NCBI GenBank assembly: GCA_002633005.1
Contig: NMRA01000111.1
Location: 544,720 to 608,719 of the forward strand
From: Phoronis australis
Taxonomy: Eukaryota; Phoronida; Phoronidae
Length of the DNA: 64,000 nucleotides
Reading direction: 5' to 3'
Below, one piece after another: positions 45,697 to 64,000 of this stretch (position 1 is the stretch's first letter; each line of letters opens with the position of its first letter). The notes beneath the pieces are model-generated. The model saw nothing but the letters and a program-made list of their open reading frames with translations, was not told the origin of the DNA and did no database searches. A program made the position numbers and the translations under genes.

Positions 45697-48600
45697 CTAA
45701 AAAAGAAGAAATGATCAACACTATAGTTATACAATGAGAATCATAATATACAGCATTTTGCAGAACCATTGTTTTATTTGGGAGATTCAACAAAATTTTG
45801 GCTACATCCCATCATTATTCTTCTAAGCTTGATAGGAAATGATGGGTGTATACATCAAACCCATTAACATTGCATGTAATGACAGTGTCACTTAATTAGG
45901 AACACTCCTGCCAATTTTTATAACGTTCCTGGAAGTGCTTTAAATTGGCAGATAGAAAGGCAGACCCCAAAAAACGGACTCAAAAATTTAAAAATGCCCA
46001 CTAGATGAAGGAGAATTGTCAAGGCTGTCCAAAAATGAAAACTTCTTTTTCTCTCCTTAATAGAAACCAATTTGCCATAAATTTTCCTGAAAATTCATAC
46101 AAGAGCTCCGAAGATATAAAGGCGAACATATCAAATTAAAATTGCCACTAGGGTGCACAGTAATAGTCATATCAGTCTGAAATTCACCGTCATCTGTCGT
46201 CAGCTCCAAAGGAACACGTGCCAAATTTCATTAAGATCCTCAAGGGATTTAAGAGATACACCGAGACAGAGATGACGAAAACATGCACCACATTTAAATA
46301 TGTGGGCGCATAAAAATGGCAAGGAGTAATGCATTTGTGGTGATTGTGACTATTCAGTATTTGAGCACATTACGGCTATTTTCACTTTTCCGTGGAACAT
46401 CAGAAAAGCATCGATGTGGCACAAATTTGTGCAAGAAACCCGTGTCTTGGTGGACATGACACACTGACGCTGGGTGAGTTCATACGTCACACTCATGTCC
46501 GTGGAGCTGAGGAACTTTTAATTAAAGTCCCCTTTCTTCTATTTTCTCATTTTTGAGATTTTGAATTCACAAGTGCTATAAAGGATGGTTTAATGACACT
46601 TTCAAAGTAACCACTTGTCAAAACAAGGACATGGTGGTTTTAAGTGTACTAAGAATGCAAAGGTAGCACACAGTACTTACTACAATGGACAGAGCATGTA
46701 CTCCACTCGACAGTTCCTCTTCTAATATGGAGTTCACCATACGATGGCGCTTTATGAGAGGCTGGCTCTCAAAGCTGTCTGACACAACTAGCACTTTAAA
46801 ATGAGTTTCAGATCCTAGATAAAAGAAGTAAGTCATGAGAAACGAGACAATTAGCAAACTCATAGACACCGAGGCCATGGGTGAACCACAGATATATTTT
46901 ATTATTCTAGTGAAATAGTTGGAAGCTGAAGCAATACAGCTGCAATTTTAATTTTTAAAATCAGTTGAACAATTCATAACTATAGGACACATTTCAACTG
47001 TCAAGGCAACAATGGATAACAAGAACATGAGCCTGACCACACTACTTGTTTCAGGTATCTTATTGAGAAATAAACTATTACAACTGAATTTGACAGAGAA
47101 ACAAATCTTTGGATTCTACCCAGAAAATGTGAATTTCACTCAATACAACTTTCAGAAGAACGAAATATGGGACCCTTTTCACAGAATTCTCTGAGTTTTC
47201 ATGATGCTCTCTTGTTGACCCTTTCCATGAATCACAACCTTTTTGTGAATTAGACTGTTCACAGATACATACCAGGGTACTCACCTGACATGTTACCCCA
47301 CTGATGACCCCTAATTACGAGCTACAAGCTAAAGTAAAACCTCAAGATTTCAAGTAAAAGTTTAAGATTTCAAGTTCAGACTTGAACTTGTACCTTTAAT
47401 GCTGTGGTAATCAAGTGCAAATTAGGGTTAGCAAGTTATCCATGTAAGCCATTATGTACTCAAGCACACAAAAATGCATACTTATCTTGAGTAAAACGGA
47501 CATACATAATTTCAAGTTCACTTTCGAATCCATCTTTCAAGAGAGAAGTTGGGAAAAACACAAGTTTTGTTCACATTGGTGATAATAACTCAGGTATGTA
47601 TTTATTTTCAGATCTACATTTTTGCAAGAATGTATGAAAATACAGCATGAATACAAGAATGTCAATACCTGATCATATCCATAATGAATTTGTGGCGTGT
47701 AACCCTAATACTATTAGCAGCAATGCGCCAGAGTCACCTTAACATATTTGAACAAAGAGGTCTCCAAATATAACTCTAGTCATTTTAGGACACAACAAAA
47801 CAAGTAAACTTCTTGTTTTTTAATTTTTTTTCCATAAATGTGTGCACTAAATAAATGTTTTATCATTATAAGGTCTAGTCCATAACTAGCATCAGACAAT
47901 GTTTTTGACAACTTGTGACCATTCACAACCGTGTTAAATTTTAAGCTGCAAAAAATGAAACATTGACAACGTGGAGTGTTGCCATGCGCTCACCGAGTGC
48001 ATCGCGTACAGTACAACTACAAAGGACCATTGTATTAAACATATCAAGTTTGGAGGATAGGGAGGCGAGCAACAAAGAAATGACACACAGGCAACAAAAT
48101 AGCCACTAGAGGGCACAACATGCCCGTCAAACCTGTCTGAAACGGTCAATAAAAAATAATTGCCGGAAGTCTGGTACACGTTGTACCTGATGTGCGCAGG
48201 CAACTCAAGTGGGCCCAATTCACGGATCACCTGGAATCAAGCTGAGGAGCTAGAGATCTGAATCAAAGGTCCTGCAGTTTGCTCCAGTGGGACTCGGACC
48301 CACGACCTTGAGTAAAAGAAGCCCTACCTCCTCTCTGCTGTCATCTATGTAATGATAAATCATTTACCGAATTTCATGAACATCAATCAAGGAACTTGAT
48401 AGATATCAAGGCAAACACCAAGAAAAACAAAATTGCCACAAGGGGGCTCTGCATCAATTGAATTTGATAAAAATGTGATGACAATCATGATGGCGACAAC
48501 TTGTTCGATTCTATAGCCCAACAACAAGTTGGGAAGTTTACCCCCATAGCCAATATCTTACACGACTGATTAACTCCATTCTGGCATTTATGGTTGGAGG

Positions 48601-50669
48601 GCCTGCGCTCTTTTGTTCGATAATTGTTCTAATCTCCAATCAGATCGTATCTAGCCAGACTGGGCTAGGCTGATAAAAATGAAAGATAAGTTAAACATAT
48701 TTGAGCTTAAACCAATAGCATTTCTGAATTCCTTGTCAAATGCTGATCATGTTCCGTTTTTGAATCACCAAAATCGCTCAACTACAACAGAAGTTAAGAC
48801 AATCTGGTCTGTCCAAACAGATTACCAACGCACTGGGTTTGACTGTGTTCATACGCCTTCGGTAATAGCGTGCAACCACCATACATTTCCTTTGAAGCCT
48901 GGGAGATAATTGACCTGCTTGTTATCATACGGGACAAATGACTGAGCTGGGCAGTTAACAAAAGAGCGATGTTATCGCACATTCCGCACCCCTCTGGAAA
49001 AGTTACTGAACAACAGAACGCTGTAATGTGTACTCTCTCCAATAAAAACACATACAGATTTCATGAAGTTTCATCAAGGAAAGTGGTAAATATAAAGTTA
49101 GACAAAAACATAAAATTCCCACTAGAGGCCACCACAGCAGATGGACTTGCCCGAAAATCATCATCAGCAAAGTACTTCCCAGAAGAAACACATACGCCAT
49201 TTTTTAAACTGATCCTTACTAGTGGTTTGCCTGATAGAACAGTGGACGCCAAAAACAGACTCAATAACTTACAATAACAATGGCCACTAGGTGGTGTACA
49301 TTACACGATACCCATGTGAATATGGGAAGGTGTCATCGCCTTTTTAATAGAAACATGTTTACCAAATTTCAAGAAAACCTGTAAATAGGAATTCCAAAGA
49401 CACATCTAGGCAAATGAAAAATAATATTGCCACTATGGAAGAAATAAATATCCACGGGGGTTTTGGACGGACAAGCAGAGGTGATGGCATAATGCCCCCA
49501 TATGTACCTAGCACATAATATTTATGCAGGTGTATAAAAAGGCAATACAGTACTGTGGATTACCATACCTTTGGGGACGCTGTGCATGTAACTTTCATTG
49601 ATAACTTCAATGTGTGACGGTCTGAGCTGTTCAGTCAGTTTCTGAAGAATAGAGGATTCAACTGGCTTCTCCTGGAATAAAATAATGTTATAATCGCTAT
49701 CTTACTGCTGACCACTAAACAAATGAGCAATATTCCAAGACCTGATTGTACTGTATTAGGCAACCCACATCTTCCCAAGCCTCAAAAACAATAACGGTAA
49801 ATATATCATTGATACTATTACATTTCTTCACAAGCTTTAGCGTATCTGTGTCCAGTGTTAAATGCTACAAAAGTGAAAGTAGCCAACCATTCTCCCGGAC
49901 TAAATCCACACACGTTTCCACTTTCAGAATTCCTTTCACATGAAAATCGTTTTCCCACAAGTTTAATGAGTTTCCTTTCTCATGCACCACAATAATTAAT
50001 TAAGCACATTAATTTCCTTCTCTCGCAAACCACACTTTATTTCTAATCGACTGTATTCTTTTGTCATAAGCAACTGATCATGCTCGTTCAGTTTATGGAG
50101 ATGCATAAATGTGACTACAAAGATAAACAGACAATCCAAATAAACTATTTATTTAGAAACAGCTAGCTTGGAACAACTTGTGAAGTCAAATAAGGGGAGT
50201 GGTATAAAAATCAAACATCATGGTTGGGGTGCATAGAACCTATAATTGTATCCAATGGATAAATTTGATTGTTGCATGACGTCAAATTAGGATGTCATTG
50301 CTACTGACCAGCATATGACTTTCAAGCAACCAGGTCCTGGAGCGATCGCATGCTAGCTTTCTACGGCCTCGCCAGAGTTTACTGCCACATGTAGTTTGGG
50401 AAGGCAGGTTATGTAGAACAGTTCTGTAGAAATTGTCCTGCAGTTGCTACTCAAATGGGAATCATGCCTAAAATCTGTAAAATTAACAGTCTCAGGACTG
50501 TACATCTCACCTCTTGCGCCAACATCGAGTACCAGATTCCTTGTGACTGTCGATACAACTGTACCTGGTTAAGTCCACGCAGAGGAACCAGAAGTAATCT
50601 CTTGGCTGAAAACAAGAATAAATGTAAAGGGTACTTCTTGACATTGTGTTGATTCAGTGTCAGCAACAT
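45616..50669 (-). CDS. BOLA1: BolA-like protein 1, mitochondrial (4 exons)
   Basis: Four minus-strand exons (50,669-50,511; 49,671-49,569; 46,814-46,681; 45,696-45,616) join in phase (0, 1, 0) into ~158 residues. BOLA1 partners GLRX5 in mitochondria, where it helps deliver 2Fe-2S clusters and guards redox balance. The core is [36 protein letters not shown], the invariant helix [13 protein letters not shown], then HALSI and KTPKQW, all in the order and wording of animal BOLA1 rather than BOLA2 or BOLA3. The conserved RHR histidine is kept. The N-terminus ([12 protein letters not shown]... or the shorter MLAQE) is basic and hydrophobic, fitting a targeting peptide. The start is the weak point: a tttcag acceptor at 50,606 could mean an extra first exon. 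Human BOLA1 is 137 residues. It lies head-to-head with DCTN4, about 2.7 kb apart. Confidence 0.9.
46040..46310 (-). repeat. 'ccactag' repeat array, in BOLA1 intron
   Basis: Two degenerate modules (aaattttcctgaaaattcat...agatataaaggc...ttgccactagggtgcac; ccaaatttcattaagatcctcaagg...). Same family as 7.8, 48.4, 49.1 and 61.0 kb. Confidence 0.6.
46681..46814 (-). CDS. BOLA1: BOLA1 exon 3
   Basis: Acceptor tttatctag, donor TTGTA/gtaagt. It carries the diagnostic BolA core ([33 protein letters not shown]). Read-through frames at both ends are intronic. Confidence 0.92.
47330..47530. mobile_element. MITE family B, half copy in BOLA1 intron
   Basis: caagatttcaagttcagact...aagtgcaaattagggttagcaagttatccatgtaagccatta...cttatcttgagt matches the right half of the element at 61,855. 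Confidence 0.6.
48275..48345 (-). repeat. tRNA-derived SINE remnant
   Basis: On the minus strand a B-box-like GGTCCGAGTCCC sits in gtcgtgggtccgagtcccac, preceded by an anticodon-arm-like stretch. Only the 3' part of a tRNA is recognisable. Confidence 0.45.
48360..48530 (-). repeat. 'ccactag' repeat module
   Basis: ccgaatttcatgaacatcaa...gatatcaaggcaaac...aaaattgccacaagggggct; one unit of the array family. Confidence 0.55.
48894..49450. repeat. Head plus 'ccactag' array, copy 2
   Basis: The head (gcctgggagataattgacct...gttaacaaaagagcgatgttatc) matches 7,779 on. It is followed by three modules ending cccactagaggcc, ggccactaggtggtg and tgccactatgg. Confidence 0.6.
49569..49671 (-). CDS. BOLA1: BOLA1 exon 2
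   Basis: Acceptor ttattccag, donor AAAG/gtatgg. It encodes [16 protein letters not shown] and ends one base into a Gly codon, completed by GA of the next exon. Confidence 0.88.
50511..50669 (-). CDS. BOLA1: BOLA1 exon 1 (targeting peptide), start uncertain
   Basis: The exon ends GCGCAAGAG/gtgaga in phase 0. Alternatives are an internal exon starting at 50,605 or a start at MLAQE near 50,525. Rich in Arg, Leu and aromatic residues ([19 protein letters not shown]). Confidence 0.5.
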
Positions 50670-51293
50670 TGCTTGAAATATTCCACATACTCCACTAAGA
50701 TCATAGTGCACTTCGTGTAAATTGGAGATTGCACATCTCCCTATTTGCAAGGTATAACATTTTCACTAAGAGAAAAAATTTACTATATGTACACACAACT
50801 GATCATCTTTGTATGGATGACCTGAGCCAAGAAAAAGAGGTCAACTGGATATGCTAAAAAAATAAGGTTGATATGCAGTAAAATGAGTTTTATACAAAAT
50901 GATACAAGTTAGTGATTGCATGTTTACCCCTACCGAGTAATTAGTGACTCAGTGCACTAATAGACAATGCTCTAGTTGAGAACATTCAGGCTTGCCCTAA
51001 CTTTATGAATGAAGGTTGACGAGTAGCAAAATCTCCACTTGTCTTTTGGGCATGAAGTTTATATAGATAATTGTAAATGCAAGACATCTGGCATTAAAAA
51101 GTATGCCGGTTTGAGAAAAGCAAGGAAATTCTTGGATGGACAGCAACGTCCCTTCAAAGTGGCTTTAAATTAACTTGTGTTCCATCCAAGAAGTGAACAT
51201 TTGATTCAGGCCTATTACAGCTCTAAAATTGGTCCCACCTGTCCTTACTCAAAAGAAATACCTGAGTTGGCCAAGAACCAAGTTTGTTATTGC
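50670..51293. other. BOLA1 upstream flank
   Basis: No TATA box or CpG-rich patch recognised. Confidence 0.3.
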
Positions 51294-51546
51294 TTAGGAC
51301 GATGCATGTCACTTTGACATGGTATCAATTAGCCAACTCTTTAGAGCCTAGTCCCAAGCAGTCATCTGGCAGTTATAGCCTGGGACCATGCATGTCACAG
51401 TGACATGGTATCAATTAGCCAACTCTTTAGAGCCTAGTCCCAAGCAGTCATCTGGCAGTTATAGCCTGGGACCATGCATGTCACAGTGACATGGTATCAA
51501 TTAGCCAACTCTTTAGAGCCTAGTCCCAAGCAGTCATCTGGCAGTT
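51294..51546 (+). repeat. 86-bp tandem repeat, ~3 copies
   Basis: Units start at catgtcac (51,305, 51,391, 51,477), an exact 86-bp period. The last two are nearly identical; the first differs at a few bases. Each holds the odd palindrome catgtcac-a-gtgacatg (copies 2 and 3). Confidence 0.93.
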
Positions 51547-52447
51547 CTCACAAAGCCCTGAAATTGCACTCAATTTCACCAAATGAAGGAAAAATTCAAG
51601 ACCAATTTCATAACAATGAGAAGTCCAAATCAAAAGTTGGTTTCTGTCATGGAAGGCCAATGAGATATTGCAGCCGTTTTAATAATAAAAGGGTGACAAT
51701 TACCCAATAGTTTTACGCTTCAATATTTGCACAGGATCAAATTTGCATAAAAATATGAGCACAGTCCCAGAAATTGCTTTCACATTATATCCAGGTTCTC
51801 ATTCACATCCCGCTTGCATACTTTCACTAGTATACATCAACGGTAAAGGTACCAAATTCTAATAGTTTCCAGTTTAAACCACTGGAATGGAAAGATAGGA
51901 GTCAACTGACTGTTGGAGTTACAAAAGGCAGAGACAGTCAAGGGTCCTTCATTTTGTGATATATTTCATCAAGCAAGGTGACTGTAAGTCAAGTTTAAAG
52001 CAAGCTTTGTTTATTTTACCACGTTTTTATCTACACCAATTCCTAGTTGTTTTCTGACATATAATCACCAAGGGCACCTTGTAGGGAGGATATTGCCTGT
52101 AAAAGGAATCATGGGCCTGTTTCACAACTCAGAAAATAGCACTGCCTTATTAGACAATCACTGAGTTTCAACAGGCAAGTTACCATATTCCGTGAATGAT
52201 AGCCTGGTTCTCTATAAGGGACCGCTACATTCTGTTATCCAACCATAGCTGTCACTTTCGCTGATTACAGGCACCATCATCAGCCGCTTGACTTATAATA
52301 TTTTGAAGCTCCATATAGTGTAATGTCGACTTTCTTATAATAATATTCTGAAGCTCTATATACTTGTGTAACGTTGAGCGGCTGATGAGAGTCAGTATCT
52401 CAGTGGCCCCAGTAGTGACGCCAGTTGTACTGATGTAGCCCAAACTG

Positions 52448-52886
52448 ATGCCTACGCCAAACTGACTTGGCATACTTCACTTTTGGTGTGCAAGGGTTGC
52501 ATGGTGAGCCAAACTGATGGCTCCCCGAACTGAAGCTACTGTATGTTCCTAAATTACTGCCAGTGCTTTGATAGGGCTTTTAACAGTTATCAGAAGTGAA
52601 ATTGATGACAGTGAGTGCGGTGCAGTGCGTAATAGTTTCTCGGGACATATTCCGTGTGATTAATCCATATGACCTACATACCTGAGACTGAGCACTCATT
52701 AATTGCCATCAACTTCAGTTCTGATAACACCGGTTAACGAAACCCTATAACCACTGGCAGTAATTTGGAAACTTACGGTAGCTTCAGTTTGGCGCAGGAA
52801 TTAGTTTAGCTCTCCAACAGCGCCAAATTGAAGTGCGCCATATTAGTTTGGCGCACGCATCACTTTGGTCTGCAACCGTTGCCTGC
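52448..52886. mobile_element. Foldback element with ~150-190-bp arms
   Basis: gaactgaagctactgtatgt...attactgccagtg...gttatcagaa at the left pairs with ttctgataacaccgg...cactggcagtaat...acggtagcttcagttt at the right. The outer parts carry repeated (g)ccaaactga/tttggcgca motifs, inverted between arms. It sits 0.5 kb before the DCTN4 ATG. Confidence 0.75.
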
Positions 52887-53400
52887 TGTGTATCCCTGTA
52901 ACTGTAGTAGGCCTACTGCCACCACTGGCACAGGCACTGGAAGGCCTAGTAATGCGATAGGTGTCAGTCAACGTCAGTGTTCATATACGCACAGCCACTG
53001 CCTGGCTACACATGAAACTGATAAATTAGTACCTATATTCATCAACTCAATTTGCAAATACGTGAAACTTGCGGTGTCAAAGCAACTAAAACGGGCGGGA
53101 AAGCTTGCGGTGTCTCGGACTAACCAAAAAGCAGGTCAGCTGGGATCTCAAATGTGCAGTCCGTCAATAGATGGCGTAGACCTACCACATTTGTCATATC
53201 AAACAAAGCATATATTTATAGTGTTGAAAAATAATCTGATATTATTGATTTTATTAACAAATTTAGACACTGTTATGTTACTAAGCATTTAAAATTTTAT
53301 TAAAGTGCACATTTTAATAACCTAAATTAAATACATGCAACATTTAAAACTTAAAATTGAAAATAGAATTTGTTCATTGTGGAATCTTCATCTTGTGAAG
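52887..53400 (+). promoter_or_regulatory. DCTN4 upstream region
   Basis: aaacgggcgggaaagc near 53,091 resembles Sp1/E2F sites. The start itself lies in GTGAAGATGGCG, a YY1-type motif overlapping a strong Kozak context (G at -3, G at +4). No TATA box. Confidence 0.35.
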
Positions 53401-63022
<9,622 letters not shown>

Positions 63023-63055
63023 GTGAGTCAACAGGTGCAGAGTTATCTTAAGTGG

Positions 63056-63755
63056 CTATAAACCTGTCTTCCACTACAAAAAGCAACTTTTGAATTACGG
63101 TGATAAAGTTGGACTCAAAAGTGTTTCTTAGTCAAATTGGAGGTGATTTCAAGGCTTTGAAAGAACTAGGCTGTGGGCTGTAAACCACAGATGGCTTTTG
63201 TGATCACTTTTGGGGTTTCCAGCCTCCATCCCACCACTTCTCAGACGATGCTCGCCCCACCTGACGATACTCGTCTCAATGTTCATCCACTGCCATGTAC
63301 CCTGGGCTAGATGTCCCAGTAACTCAGATGTTTCCCAAGTCTGATAAGGCTGTACCCTTAAAATGAATTTCTGTGTGATTTCTTGGTGCACCTGACGTGC
63401 ATGAGCCCATTTGTGCAAAAATGGATACTTTTGAGGGGAGTTTGAAATGAGAGGCTACCTGCTGGGGGCAGGAGGCAACCACAAAATTGAAGTGAGTTGT
63501 GATCACAGGAAAAGGTTTATGGCTATGAAAGGGGCATGGTTTCATTGTGCCCCTTTGACTGTGCACGTGTTACTAGTCACAGGTGACAGGCAATTCCATC
63601 TTGTTTCGTCTTTGAAACATTTCCACAATCGATTTCTTGATAAGGAGGTGGATTCATAACTAGGCTATATGAGACTGAGAAGGTCACCACTGTGATATTG
63701 GTTTACAAGTCTCGAATAAGAACCATTGTTGAATATTCGCCACTCATTAATTGCT
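63056..63755 (+). repeat. Interspersed repeat E, longest copy
   Basis: Covers the segments matched at 38,941 and 44,180, so the full element is at least ~700 bp. The minus-strand frames over it are not genes. Confidence 0.65.
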
Positions 63756-63976
63756 TTTCAGAAGTAGATATTTTTGTTTAAAAAACACAAATAAAAATAT
63801 GGTTAGAATACATGCTAATTGGCTAATGCTAGTAAGTTTTATTGGAGCTAAGAAGAAACTTTTGACCATCTGAAATAAAAAAATTGGAATGCCACCCAAA
63901 TTATATCTAATCTTACAATTAGCACCTAGCCGGGTAGACAGTGGAAAGATCCAACATAGAGACTTGGGAATTATGA

Positions 63977-63990
63977 AGGGGGGGGGGGGG
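63977..63990 (+). repeat. Poly-G run
   Basis: Homopolymer near the window end; length is prone to sequencing error. Confidence 0.8.
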
Positions 63991-64000
63991 GACATTGTGA

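Noticed and set aside
47934-48230. 98-codon minus-strand frame in the BOLA1 intron
   Set aside because: Not between BOLA1-compatible splice sites and no domain seen.
52828-53292. 154-codon plus-strand frame before DCTN4
   Set aside because: It starts inside the foldback element, ends in low-complexity hydrophobic sequence and has no homology I recognise.

Overview
This is animal nuclear DNA. It shows spliced genes with GT-AG introns, TATA and AATAAA signals, tRNA-derived repeats and dense interspersed elements. The content (an alpha-1,2-fucosyltransferase, an astacin metalloprotease, BOLA1, DCTN4, L1-like LINE relics, abundant foldback and MITE-like elements, AT-rich sequence) suits a marine invertebrate, possibly a deuterostome such as a hemichordate, cephalochordate or echinoderm. 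The species is an inference that the sequence alone cannot settle.

Layout. Positions 1-905 (minus) carry two exons of an astacin-family metalloprotease that runs off the left edge. From 0.9 to 13.4 kb there is no recognised host gene, only repeats: a MITE family with 5-bp target duplications (3.2, 10.0 and 31.2 kb), a decayed LINE ORF1 (5.1-5.8 kb), a 21-bp minisatellite (9.3 kb) and a 120-bp-arm inverted repeat (12.2-12.65 kb). An intronless fucosyltransferase (13,871-15,040, plus) has a TATA box just upstream and a palindromic minisatellite before that. A dead L1-like reverse transcriptase lies at 15.8-16.7 kb. From 17 to 33 kb the sequence is repeats and unassigned DNA, with a second palindromic minisatellite at 19.5 kb and a possible CRE-containing promoter at 24.9-25.1 kb. 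An unrecognised coiled-coil gene spans 33,779-40,134 (plus) in two exons whose splice phases match.

The right end holds two conserved housekeeping genes in divergent orientation. BOLA1 (about 50,669-45,616, minus; four exons, recovered by joining short exons) is a mitochondrial iron-sulfur/redox factor. DCTN4 (53,401 to beyond 63,022, plus; seven exons seen) is the dynactin p62 subunit. DCTN4 intron 3 uses a GC-AG splice pair. Their introns carry SINE-like tRNA remnants, a LINE 3' end nested in a hAT-like element, and repeat arrays with CTCF-consensus-like motifs.

The genes do not form a pathway; each acts on its own. The most distinctive feature is a recurrent architecture: long inverted repeats whose arms are themselves arrays of ~20-bp units (13.4, 19.5 and 41.6 kb), reminiscent of Drosophila FB and sea-urchin TU foldback transposons. 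Exons were called by eye from homology, splice consensus and phase; no alignment was run.
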